Below, in pieces: positions 56,671-64,000 of a stretch of 64,000 nt of DNA. Made by a program: the position numbers and the translations under genes. The DNA is from Mycobacterium paraffinicum (GTDB lineage Bacteria > Actinomycetota > Actinomycetes > Mycobacteriales > Mycobacteriaceae), in assembly GCF_001907675.1 (NCBI RefSeq), contig NZ_MPNT01000018.1, forward strand, positions 47,989-111,988. Direction: 5' to 3'. The notes under the pieces are model-generated. The model saw nothing but the letters and a program-made list of their open reading frames with translations. It was not told where the DNA came from and made no database searches. Numbering within the stretch: position 1 is the first letter of the stretch; every line of letters begins with the position of its first letter.

Positions 56671-57648
56671 TCAGTCCTGGGCCGACAGGGTCGTGCGGGC
56701 CCGTTCGGTGTCCTTGCCCATCGCGTCGATGAGGTCCTTGACCGAGTCGAACCTGTGCTGCCCGCGGATGCGCGATACGAAGTCCAACGCCACGTACTGG
56801 CCGTAGAGGTCGGCCGTGGTGTCCAGGACGAACGCCTCGACGGTGCGGGTGCGCCCGGAGAAGGTCGGGTTGGTGCCGACGGACACCGCGGCCTGGTAGC
56901 GCTTCCCCGGGACGACGGTGCCGGTCACCGGCCCGTGCCCGAGCAGTGTGAACCAGGCGGCGTACACGCCGTCGGCCGGGATCGCCGAATACATGGGCGG
57001 CGCCACGTTGGCGGTCGGGAATCCCAGCTCCATGCCCCGCCCCTCGCCCCGCACGACGACGCCCTCGACGCGGTGCGGACGGCCCAGCGCCTCCATGGCA
57101 GCCACCACGTCACCGGCGTCGACGCAGGACCGGATGTAGGTGGAGGAGAACGTCACGGTCTCGTTGCTGTGGTGCTCCGAGAGCAGCGACATCGCCTCGA
57201 CCGCGAACCCGAACCGGTCCCCCGCGCGCCGCAGCGTCTCGACGTTGCCGGCGGCCTTCTTGCCGAAGGTGAAGTTCTCCCCCACCACGACCTCCACGAC
57301 ATGCAGGTGTTCCACCAGCAGCTCGTGGACGTAGCGCTCCGGAGTCAGCTTCATGAAATCGCTGGTGAACGGCATCACCAGGAACACGTCGATGCCCATC
57401 TCCTCGACCAGCTCGGCGCGTCGCGTCAGCGTCGTGAGCTGCGCCGGGTGGCTGCCCGGGTAGACCACTTCCATCGGGTGCGGGTCGAAGGTCATCAGGA
57501 CGGTCGGCACGTTGCGGGCGCGGCCGGCTTTCACCGCGTGCGCGATCAGCTCGGCGTGGCCCCGGTGCACACCGTCGAACACACCGATGGTGAGTACGCA
57601 CCTGCCCCAGTCCGTGGGGATCTCGTCTTGGCCGCGCCACCGCTGCAC
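56671..57648 (-). CDS. ribF: Bifunctional riboflavin kinase / FAD synthetase RibF
   Basis: A 325-residue enzyme making FMN and then FAD. The N-terminal adenylyltransferase has TIGVFDGVHRGHAELI and the SSTYIR motif, and the C-terminal kinase has GFPTANV and GTVVPGKRYQAAVSVGTNPTF (positions about 235-275). The GTG start gives the N-terminus QRWRGQDEIP shared with Rv2786c. It is divergent from sirR, with 101 bases between starts. Confidence 0.96.
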   Translation of the reverse strand: MQRWRGQDEIPTDWGRCVLTIGVFDGVHRGHAELIAHAVKAGRARNVPTVLMTFDPHPMEVVYPGSHPAQLTTLTRRAELVEEMGIDVFLVMPFTSDFMKLTPERYVHELLVEHLHVVEVVVGENFTFGKKAAGNVETLRRAGDRFGFAVEAMSLLSEHHSNETVTFSSTYIRSCVDAGDVVAAMEALGRPHRVEGVVVRGEGRGMELGFPTANVAPPMYSAIPADGVYAAWFTLLGHGPVTGTVVPGKRYQAAVSVGTNPTFSGRTRTVEAFVLDTTADLYGQYVALDFVSRIRGQHRFDSVKDLIDAMGKDTERARTTLSAQD

Positions 57649-57749
57649 GACCGCAAGCCTACGGCGCGCGGCGGTCCACCGGGAGATCCGCCTGCGCGAC
57701 GGTGGCGAGGAGCACACGATCGGGCCTGGGTTGCCTAAACTTTCTCGTT

Positions 57750-58442
57750 GTGAAGGCTGACGAAGAGCGTGGCGGTCTCACCGCGGTCGGCCAGGACTAT
57801 TTGAAAGCCATCTGGAACGCGCAGGAATGGTCGGTCGAGAAGGTCAGCACCAAGATGCTGGCCGAGAAGATCGGGGTGTCGGCCAGCACCGCCTCGGAGT
57901 CGATCCGCAAACTTGCCGAGCAAGGCCTGGTCGACCACGAGAAGTACGGCGCCGTGTCGCTGACCGAGGCGGGCCGGCGGGCGGCGCTGGCGATGGTGCG
58001 CCGGCATCGGCTGCTGGAGACCTTCCTGGTCAACGAGCTCGGCTACGGCTGGGACGAGGTGCACGACGAGGCCGAGGTGCTCGAGCACGCGGTGTCGGAT
58101 CGGCTGGTCGCCCGCATCGACGCCAAACTGGGGTTCCCGCAACGCGACCCGCACGGGGACCCGATCCCGGCCCCGGACGGGCAGGTGCCCACCCCGCCTG
58201 CGCGACAGCTCTGGGCGTGCGACGACGGCGACACCGGGACGGTCGCCCGCATCTCCGACGCCGACCCGCAGATGCTGCGTTATTTCGCCGACGTCGGCAT
58301 CAACCTCGACTCCCAGCTGCGGGTCCTGACCCGCCGGGAATTCGCCGGAATGATCTCGGTGGCAATCGACTCCGGCGATGGCGCCGAGACGACGGTCGAC
58401 CTCGGCAGCCCGGCCGCGCGGGCGATCTGGGTGGTGGGTTAG
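57750..58442 (+). CDS. sirR: DtxR/MntR-family metalloregulator SirR
   Basis: A 230-residue iron/manganese-dependent repressor (Rv2788, shown in M. tuberculosis to act as the manganese regulator MntR). The winged helix is STKMLAEKIGVSASTASESI, the metal/dimer domain has RRHRLLETFLVNELGY and HDEAEVLEHAVSDRL, and an SH3-like FeoA domain forms the C-terminus. GTG at 57750 is preceded at eight bases by TAAACT (57736-57741) without a ribosome-binding site, so the mRNA is probably leaderless. The upstream TTGCCTAAAC could be part of its own operator. Confidence 0.93.
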   Translation: MKADEERGGLTAVGQDYLKAIWNAQEWSVEKVSTKMLAEKIGVSASTASESIRKLAEQGLVDHEKYGAVSLTEAGRRAALAMVRRHRLLETFLVNELGYGWDEVHDEAEVLEHAVSDRLVARIDAKLGFPQRDPHGDPIPAPDGQVPTPPARQLWACDDGDTGTVARISDADPQMLRYFADVGINLDSQLRVLTRREFAGMISVAIDSGDGAETTVDLGSPAARAIWVVG

Positions 58443-58473
58443 CTCTTAGCGGGGGGTGGGTGCCCCGCGCCAC

Positions 58474-59664
58474 TCACCGCTCGGCGCGCTGGTAGGCGGT
58501 GACGACGGCCGCGCCGCCCAGACCGATGTTGTGTTGCAGCGCGGCGCGCACGCCCTCGACCTGACGCTTGTCCGCGGAGCCCCGCAGCTGCCAGGTCAGC
58601 TCGGCGCACTGCGCCAGCCCGGTCGCGCCCAGCGGATGCCCCTTCGAGATCAGGCCGCCCGACGGGTTGACCACCCAGCGCCCGCCGTAGGTGGTGTCGC
58701 CGTTGTCGATCAGCTTGGGCGCCTCCCCCGGGCCGCACAGTCCCAGCGCCTCGTACAGCAGCAGTTCGTTGGCTGAGAAGCAGTCGTGCAGCTCGATCAC
58801 CTGGAAGTCCTCGGGGCCCAGCCCAGATTGATCGTAAACCTGTTGCGCGGCTTGGACGTTCATGTCGTAGCCGATCAGGTTCTTGGCACTTCCGTCGAAG
58901 GTCGATTCGAAGTCGGTCGTCATGGCCTGACCGACGATCTCCACGGCCTGGCCGGCCAACCCGTGGCTGTCGACGAAGCTCTCCGAGGCCAGGATCGCCG
59001 CGCCCGAACCGTCGGAGGTGGGCGAGCACTGCAGCTTGGTCAGCGGGTCGGAGATCATCCGCGCCGCCAGGATGTCGTCGAGCGTGTAGGACTCCTGGAA
59101 CTGCGCGAACGGGTTGTTGACCGAGTGCTTGTGATTCTTGTAGCCGATCTTGGCGAAATGCTCTGCGGTGGTGCCGTATTGACGCATGTGTTCGCGGCCG
59201 GCGGCGCCGAACATCCAGGGCGCGACGGGCATCGCGAACTCGTCGATCTCCGCCATCGCCTTGACGTGCTTGCCCATCGGCGATTCGCGGTCCTGGGCGC
59301 CCCCGCTCAGCGACCCGGGTTGCATCTTTTCGAAGCCGAGCGCGATGGCACAGTCGACGATGCCGCCGCGGATCGCCTGCGCCGCCAGGAAAAGCGCGGT
59401 GGAGCCGGTCGAGCAGTTGTTGTTGACGTTGACGATCGGAATCCCCGTCATGCCCAACTCGTAGAGGGCACGCTGCCCGGACGTCGAATCGCCGGCGACA
59501 TAGCCGACGTAGCCCTGCTGCACCTCGCGGTAGTCGATGCCCGCGTCGGCCAGCGCGTTGGTGCCCGACTCGCGCGCCATGTCGGGGTAGTCCCAGCCCT
59601 CGCGGCGGCCCGGCTTCTCGAATTTCGTCATGCCGACGCCGACGACGTACACCTTGTTGGACAT
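58474..59664 (-). CDS. ltp1: SCP-x-type thiolase / lipid-transfer protein Ltp1
   Basis: A 396-residue thiolase-fold protein (Rv2790c). The reactive Cys84 lies in [12 protein letters not shown], the His of [10 protein letters not shown] and the [13 protein letters not shown] motif complete a thiolase active site. It lacks an SCP2 domain. It may cleave beta-ketoacyl-CoA or act as an aldolase-type Ltp; Ltp aldolases need a DUF35 partner, which is not next to it. M. tuberculosis has fadE21 between sirR and ltp1; that gene is missing here. Confidence 0.92.
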   Translation of the reverse strand: MSNKVYVVGVGMTKFEKPGRREGWDYPDMARESGTNALADAGIDYREVQQGYVGYVAGDSTSGQRALYELGMTGIPIVNVNNNCSTGSTALFLAAQAIRGGIVDCAIALGFEKMQPGSLSGGAQDRESPMGKHVKAMAEIDEFAMPVAPWMFGAAGREHMRQYGTTAEHFAKIGYKNHKHSVNNPFAQFQESYTLDDILAARMISDPLTKLQCSPTSDGSGAAILASESFVDSHGLAGQAVEIVGQAMTTDFESTFDGSAKNLIGYDMNVQAAQQVYDQSGLGPEDFQVIELHDCFSANELLLYEALGLCGPGEAPKLIDNGDTTYGGRWVVNPSGGLISKGHPLGATGLAQCAELTWQLRGSADKRQVEGVRAALQHNIGLGGAAVVTAYQRAER

Positions 59665-59827
59665 AGCTCGCGCCTTCCGAACGGTGGGCATTTTGACACC
59701 CGTCTGGTCGGCAGCTTAGCCGTGCGGGTTGGCGGGCCGGAACCCCGCTTGCGGCGCCGTCACCCCATCCTCATTGCGACCATTTTGCGTAGGCTCGAAC
59801 CAGTACCCACGACGAAAGATCAGGACC

Positions 59828-60652
59828 ATGAAGGCGACGGTTACTCCCGAGGCCGCCAGCGCGATCGCCGAGATCGCCCAGCGCCATGGGCTCTCCCAAG
59901 AAGCGGTGCTTTCGATGCTTGTCGCACTGCGCGTCGGGGGCGGCACCATGGCCCAGTTCTCCATCCCCGAACTCGGCGGCAACGGGCAATGGATGCGGGG
60001 CGGCATGACGATGGTCGGCAACATGTTCGACAACGCGCTCAAAGCCCGCGTCGACGCGCTGTGCAACGAGTTGGCCCACCTGCTCGCCACCACCGCGGTG
60101 TTTCCCGCCCCGCCCCGGCACTCCCCGGCCGCGTTCGCCTCGAACAATTGGTGGCCGGCCGACCTGGGGGTACCGAGCTCGGTCGGCGGCCAGAACGACG
60201 TGCGCTACGCGTTCTTCCCGAGCACGCGGCGGCTGGCGATCCACATCAACGGCGTCACAAGGATTTTCGATACCGGCGAGCACCAAATAAGCGGTGTGCA
60301 ACAGCAGCAGGGCGCCGGCTACAGCTCGGTGAGCTTCACCAGCCAGTTCGGCGCCTTCGGCGTGTCGAGTCTGCATGAGGTCGGTAGCCACCAGGCGGCG
60401 CAGTCCCAAGCCGCGCCACCCGCCCCCGGCTACCAAGCGCAATACCAGTCCGGCCCGCCGCAACTCACGCCCGAGGTGCAATTCCCACCCGAGGTACCGG
60501 CGGCCAAACCCGCGTCCGGTCCGCCGGAGGATTCCGGAAACTCCCAGGCCATCGTCGCGGCCATCGAATCGCTGGCCGGCTTGCACGAGCGCGGCATTCT
60601 GTCCGACGAGGAGTTCGCCGCGAAGAAGGCCGAACTGCTCAGCCGACTCTGA
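59828..60652 (+). CDS. SHOCT-domain protein of unknown function
   Basis: A 274-residue protein. Residues 1-165 form an unrecognised globular part starting MKATVTPEAASAIAEIAQRH, which may resemble a small helical DNA- or protein-binding segment. A Gln/Pro/Ala-rich linker (about 175-235) follows, then a C-terminal SHOCT motif (SLAGLHERGILSDEEFAAKK). SHOCT segments usually mediate oligomerisation. AGGA precedes the ATG. It is convergent with truB with only four bases between stops. I do not recognise the N-terminal family. Confidence 0.8.
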   Translation: MKATVTPEAASAIAEIAQRHGLSQEAVLSMLVALRVGGGTMAQFSIPELGGNGQWMRGGMTMVGNMFDNALKARVDALCNELAHLLATTAVFPAPPRHSPAAFASNNWWPADLGVPSSVGGQNDVRYAFFPSTRRLAIHINGVTRIFDTGEHQISGVQQQQGAGYSSVSFTSQFGAFGVSSLHEVGSHQAAQSQAAPPAPGYQAQYQSGPPQLTPEVQFPPEVPAAKPASGPPEDSGNSQAIVAAIESLAGLHERGILSDEEFAAKKAELLSRL

Positions 60653-60656
60653 CGGG

Positions 60657-61562
60657 TCAGAGCGTCGCCGGGCGGATCACCACCACCGACTTGGTCCGCG
60701 AACCCTCGTCACGCAGCAGCGCGATCACCCGGCCGTCGGCGTCGCTGGCGGCGTAGACGCCGTCGATCCCGGCCGGCGACAGCGCCCGCCCGTTGGCGGC
60801 GGCCTCGGCCTCCTCGGCGGTCAGGTCGCGACGCGGGAAGACCAGCAGGCACGCCTCGTCGAGGGTCAGCGACAGCGCCGGGCGCTCGGCCAGGTCGTCG
60901 AGCAAGCGGGCCCCCTCCAGCGTGAAGCGGCCGACGCGGGTCCGCCGCAGGGCCGTCAGGTGCCCACCCACCCCGAGGGCGACACCGACGTCGCGGGCCA
61001 GCGCGCGAACGTAGGTTCCCGACGAGCAGTCGACCTCGACGTCGACGTCGACGAACTCACCGGCGGGCCGCACGTCGCACACCTCGAACCGGTCGATGCG
61101 GACCGGCCGGGCCGCAAGTTCGACGGCCCGGCCCTCGCGAACCAGCCGATACGCGCGCCGGCCGTCCACCTTGATGGCGCTGACCGCCGACGGCACCTGC
61201 TCGATGTCGCCACGCAGGCCGGCGACCGCGGCGTCGATCGCCGCGCGCGTCAGGTGCGCGGCCGAGATGGTTTGCAGCACTTCCCCTTCGGCGTCCTCGG
61301 TGCTGGTCGTCTGGCCGAGCCGGATGGTGGCGGCGTACGACTTGGAGGCGGCAGTCAGCAGGCCGAGGATCTTGGTCGCGCGGTCGACGCCGATCACCAG
61401 CACGCCGGTGGCCATCGGGTCCAGCGTCCCCGCGTGCCCCACCCTGCGGGTGGCGAAGATCCGGCGGCAGCGCCCCACTACGTCGTGGCTGGTCATCCCG
61501 GACGGCTTGTCGACGACGACCAATCCAGGACCGAGCCCAGGACCGACAGGGCTCGGGGTCAT
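60657..61562 (-). CDS. truB: tRNA pseudouridine-55 synthase TruB
   Basis: A 301-residue pseudouridine synthase modifying U55 in the T-loop of tRNAs (Rv2793c). The catalytic Asp48 lies in [27 protein letters not shown] and [12 protein letters not shown] are further family motifs. The start overlaps the pptT stop (ATGA). The frame stays open much further upstream, but that part is antisense-frame noise over pptT and pptH. Confidence 0.96.
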   Translation of the reverse strand: MTPSPVGPGLGPGLVVVDKPSGMTSHDVVGRCRRIFATRRVGHAGTLDPMATGVLVIGVDRATKILGLLTAASKSYAATIRLGQTTSTEDAEGEVLQTISAAHLTRAAIDAAVAGLRGDIEQVPSAVSAIKVDGRRAYRLVREGRAVELAARPVRIDRFEVCDVRPAGEFVDVDVEVDCSSGTYVRALARDVGVALGVGGHLTALRRTRVGRFTLEGARLLDDLAERPALSLTLDEACLLVFPRRDLTAEEAEAAANGRALSPAGIDGVYAASDADGRVIALLRDEGSRTKSVVVIRPATL

Positions 61563-62239
61563 AGCACGATGGCGGTCAGCACCAGTCCCCGCTCCACCGA
61601 CCATCGGCCCCGCAGCGCGGTCAGCGGTGGGCCGTCGAGGGCCCGCCCGTCGATCAGGATCTTGGACACGAACACCCCGGCGGTCCCGCCGTCGGGCGGG
61701 TCGAGGTCGAACACGATGTGGGCGTCCTCGAATCCGAGCCAGCGTTTGGTCAACGGAAACCAGGCCTTGTACGTTGCTTCCTTGGCGCAGAACAGGATTC
61801 GATCCCAGTGCAGGCCCGCGGGCAAGGCCGCCATCTCGTGGCGCTCCTCGGGCAGGCTGATCGCGTTCAGCACGCCGTCGGGCAACACGTCGTGTGGTTC
61901 GGCGTCGATGCCCACCGAGCGCACCGCCTCGGTGCGGCCCACGACCGCGCCGCGGTAGCCCGCGCAGTGGGTGAGGCTGCCCACCACGCCGTCGGGCCAG
62001 CACGGTTCGCCCTTCTCGCCCTTGAGGATTGGCACCGGTGGCAGGCCGAGCTCGCCCATCGCGACGCGTGCGCAGTGCCTGACGGTGATGAACTCGTTGC
62101 GCCGCTTGGCGACCGACTTGGCGATCAGCGGCTCCTCTTCGGGCAGCGGGGCCAGGTCGGGCGGGTCGGAATACAGCTCGGCGTAGGCCAGCTCGGCCGC
62201 GTCGGGCAGTACCGAGGAGACCAGCAACTGCTCGGTCAT
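61559..62239 (-). CDS. pptT: 4'-phosphopantetheinyl transferase PptT
   Basis: A 226-residue Sfp-type transferase that activates the carrier domains of mycolic-acid, phthiocerol, mycobactin and other synthases by transferring phosphopantetheine from CoA. Motifs: [24 protein letters not shown] with the Mg ligands, and [20 protein letters not shown]. The N-terminal [17 protein letters not shown] is nearly identical to Rv2794c. Both ends overlap neighbours by ATGA (pptH before, truB after), so expression of the three is tightly linked. Confidence 0.96.
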   Translation of the reverse strand: MTEQLLVSSVLPDAAELAYAELYSDPPDLAPLPEEEPLIAKSVAKRRNEFITVRHCARVAMGELGLPPVPILKGEKGEPCWPDGVVGSLTHCAGYRGAVVGRTEAVRSVGIDAEPHDVLPDGVLNAISLPEERHEMAALPAGLHWDRILFCAKEATYKAWFPLTKRWLGFEDAHIVFDLDPPDGGTAGVFVSKILIDGRALDGPPLTALRGRWSVERGLVLTAIVL

Positions 62240-63213
62240 CGATTTTGTCGCTGCCGCAACCGTTCCCGGAACTGCGCGGCCTGTTGCCGCATCTCGGGAG
62301 TGATCTCGAAGTGGCCGCCGAAGTCGTTGAGGTAGCCGGGCGCGTATTGCGGATCGGGCAACACCTGGCGCAGCCAGCTGTGCGGCTTGCGGCGCCGCCA
62401 CTCCCGCGGGTAGCCCACCGACACCTCCTCGAAGCGCACGTCGTCGTACCAGGTGGTGCGTGGGATGTGCAGGTGGCCGTAGACCGAGCAGATGGCGTTG
62501 TACCGGGTGTGCCAGTCGGCGGTTTTGGTGGTTCCGCACCACAGCGAGAACTCGGGGTAGAACAGCGCGTCGCAGGGCTCACGCACCAGCGGGAAGTGGT
62601 TCACCAGGACCGTCGGCGTCATCCAGTCGAGTTGCTCGAGGCGGGCCCGCGTGGCGGCGAGCCGCTCCTGACACCAGGCCTCCCGGGTGGGATACGGCTC
62701 CGGCGAGAGCAGGAATTCGTCGGTGGCGACCACGTTGCGCTCCCGCGCGATGGTCAGGCCCTCGGCTTTGCTCGTCGCCCCGTCGGGCAAGAAGCTGTAG
62801 TCGTAGAGCAGGAACATCGGCACGATCGTCGCGGGGCCACCGCGCTCGGTCCACACCGGGAAGGGGTGTTCGGGGGTGACCACGCCCATTTCGTCGCACA
62901 TGTTGACGAGGTAGTCGTAGCGGGACTTGCCGAAGATCTGCACGGGGTCGCGCGTCGTGGTCCACAACTCGTGGTTGCCGGGCACCCAGATGACCTTCGC
63001 GAAGCGCCGGCGCAGCAGGTCAAGCGCCCAGCGGATCTCGTCGGTGCGTTCGGCGACGTCGCCGGCGACGATCAGCCAATCGTCCGGCGAGGACGGGTGC
63101 AGGGATTCGGTGACCGGCTTGTTGCCGAGATGACCGGTGTGCAGGTCGGACACGGCCCACAGCGTCGGTTGTCCCCCGTTGGGCGATTCGTGCCCCGCAT
63201 TTTGACCAGCCAC
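62236..63213 (-). CDS. pptH: Phosphopantetheinyl hydrolase PptH (metallophosphoesterase)
   Basis: A 325-residue calcineurin-like phosphoesterase (Rv2795c). The metal motifs are in order: [34 protein letters not shown] and YGHLHI. In M. tuberculosis this protein was identified as PptH, which removes phosphopantetheine from acyl carrier proteins and so opposes PptT. Its stop overlaps the pptT start (ATGA), so the opposing pair are translated from one mRNA. The start is GTG. It is divergent from the DUF3558 gene, with 146 bases between starts. Confidence 0.92.
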   Translation of the reverse strand: MAGQNAGHESPNGGQPTLWAVSDLHTGHLGNKPVTESLHPSSPDDWLIVAGDVAERTDEIRWALDLLRRRFAKVIWVPGNHELWTTTRDPVQIFGKSRYDYLVNMCDEMGVVTPEHPFPVWTERGGPATIVPMFLLYDYSFLPDGATSKAEGLTIARERNVVATDEFLLSPEPYPTREAWCQERLAATRARLEQLDWMTPTVLVNHFPLVREPCDALFYPEFSLWCGTTKTADWHTRYNAICSVYGHLHIPRTTWYDDVRFEEVSVGYPREWRRRKPHSWLRQVLPDPQYAPGYLNDFGGHFEITPEMRQQAAQFRERLRQRQNR

Positions 63214-63359
63214 GATTAACCAGCCTAATGACCCGGAGTCCCGGGCCCGTCGGGACCGGCCCTTGCCCGCGTCATTAGAACGTGTTCTTGTTTCCCTGTG
63301 GCCTTACCGACGCGACTTGTACACTCCCGGCAGGAAGCGCCGAGCCGTCAGGGGGTGTC

Positions 63360-63944
63360 GTGTTCGCCAAGGTGCGTCTGATCGGGGCGGTGGGGGCCCT
63401 GGTCGCAGCGGCCGTCGCAGGCACGGCGGGATGGCTGGGGGCCACCCCGGGGCCGGCGGGCGGCGGGCGCGTCGAGCTGCGCTCGACGGCGGCCCCGATG
63501 GAGACCACGATGAAGAGCCCGATCGTGGCGACCACCGACCCGCGCCCGTTCGACGCGTGCGAGGACATCCCGTTCGACGTGATCCAGCGGCTCGGGCTGG
63601 GTTTCACCCCGCCCGAGCACGAGGACGGCCTGCGCTGCCACTTCGACGCGGGGAACTACCAAGTGGCCGTCGAGCCGATCGTCTGGCGCACCTACGACGA
63701 GACGCTGCCGCCCGACGCCGTCGAAACCACCATCGCGGGCCACCGCGCCGCGCAGTACTGGGTGCTCAAGCCGACGTATCACAACAGCTACTGGTATTAC
63801 TCCTGCATGGTCGCGTTCAAGACCGGCTACGGCGTGCTGCAGCAGGCGCTGTATTACTCGACGGTCTACTCCAACCCTGAGGTGGACTGCATGTCCACCA
63901 ATCTGCAGCGTGCCAACGACCTGGCGCCTTACTACAAGTTTTGA
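63360..63944 (+). CDS. Secreted or membrane-anchored DUF3558-like protein
   Basis: A 194-residue protein from GTG at 63360, preceded by CAGGGGG. The N-terminal helix (VRLIGAVGALVAAAVAGTAG) is a signal peptide or anchor; there is no lipobox cysteine, so it is not an obvious lipoprotein. The rest has the DUF3558 pattern: DPRPFDACEDIPFDVIQRLG near residue 60, four or more cysteines (DAC, LRCHF, YYSCMV, VDCMS) that could pair outside the cell, and a C-terminal AND segment. DUF3558 proteins are common mycobacterial envelope proteins without known function. Confidence 0.75.
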   Translation: MFAKVRLIGAVGALVAAAVAGTAGWLGATPGPAGGGRVELRSTAAPMETTMKSPIVATTDPRPFDACEDIPFDVIQRLGLGFTPPEHEDGLRCHFDAGNYQVAVEPIVWRTYDETLPPDAVETTIAGHRAAQYWVLKPTYHNSYWYYSCMVAFKTGYGVLQQALYYSTVYSNPEVDCMSTNLQRANDLAPYYKF

Positions 63945-63973
63945 CGGGACGCCGGGGCCTTAACCTGGGCACC

Positions 63974-64000
63974 GTGAGTATCACCGCGGCGCGACCCGCC
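63974..64000 (+). CDS. Probable start of the next gene (cut by window end)
   Basis: GTG at 63974 opens a frame (SITAARPA) that runs off the window. TAACCT at 63961-63966 lies seven bases upstream with no ribosome-binding site, which is the leaderless pattern seen elsewhere here. Nine codons are too few to name a product. Confidence 0.35.

Noticed and set aside
60657..62582. A 641-codon frame that would fuse a long N-terminal part to TruB
   Set aside because: The extra part is an out-of-frame reading of pptT and pptH, both of which have clear catalytic motifs in their own frames.
63360..63944. A lipoprotein such as LppV at the end of the window
   Set aside because: No lipobox cysteine follows the hydrophobic segment and the gene is on the opposite strand from that expected for lppV; DUF3558-type cysteine pattern fits better.
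63942..63966. A complete -35/-10 promoter for the last, truncated gene
   Set aside because: TTGACG and TAACCT are only 13 bases apart, too short for a normal promoter; only the -10 and leaderless start are noted.

Overview
This is a gene-dense, high-GC (mostly about 65-70%) actinobacterial chromosome segment. Gene content and order match the Mycobacterium tuberculosis interval from about Rv2731 to Rv2795c: miaB, recX-recA, ephG, the psp/clgR block, pgsA, argA, ftsK, rnj, dapA, thyX, hsdS/hsdM, dfrA-thyA, dapB, ald, pepR, gpsI, rpsO, ribF, sirR, ltp1, truB, pptT, pptH. An intein-free recA, a fused long-chain acyl-CoA carboxylase like the one described from M. avium subsp. paratuberculosis, and several accessory genes point to a slow-growing non-tuberculous Mycobacterium, most likely of the M. 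avium complex. The species call is inference. I saw no rRNA, tRNA, CRISPR array, prophage or insertion sequence.

1-8.1 kb: a DUF349 protein, a membrane protein coupled to miaB, a lower-GC AraC/DUF4345 pair, recX-recA with damage-inducible control sites, then a cobalamin riboswitch in front of a two-gene redox operon (FhuF-like 2Fe-2S protein plus flavodoxin-fold protein). 8.1-20.2 kb: small conserved genes, a glycosyltransferase, ephG, the envelope-stress block pspM-pspA-clgR with a SigE-type promoter, pgsA, argA, ftsK, a mycofactocin-type dehydrogenase pair, a methyltransferase and RNase J. 20.2-30 kb: dapA, thyX, an orphan type I methyltransferase (hsdM-hsdS) coupled to a YcaQ/AlkX-like DNA glycosylase, a DivIVA-like coiled coil, dfrA-thyA, a three-copy 56-bp tandem repeat, a dienelactone hydrolase and a second glycosyltransferase.

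30-45 kb: a lipid-metabolism island (paired acyl-CoA dehydrogenases, SDR, fadD, single-chain acyl-CoA carboxylase), two small secreted proteins, a NarL/DevS-type two-component system, a thioesterase, a flavodoxin-like protein, dapB, and a 13E12/HNH protein whose start codon lies inside a perfect SOS box. 45-52.8 kb: a Rieske oxygenase/dehydrogenase pair with a divergent TetR gene, a GNAT, the relic of a flavin monooxygenase, ald without its usual aldR neighbour, a nitronate-monooxygenase-like protein and pepR. 52.8-64 kb: gpsI and rpsO, an ArsR/SRPBCC pair with an operator palindrome, ribF, sirR, ltp1, a SHOCT protein, the overlapping truB-pptT-pptH operon and a DUF3558 protein.

Themes: DNA damage and repair (recA/recX, 13E12, AlkX-like), envelope stress (psp/clgR/pgsA), lysine/DAP and thymidylate supply (dapA, dapB, thyA, thyX, dfrA), RNA processing (RNase J, PNPase, S15, TruB), CoA/ACP activation (PptT/PptH), and fatty-acid or steroid-like catabolism. 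Four-base ATGA/GTGA overlaps and TAnnnT-N5-8-GTG leaderless-type starts recur and were used to choose starts. All family calls come from reading motifs and from memory of homologues; no database search was run.
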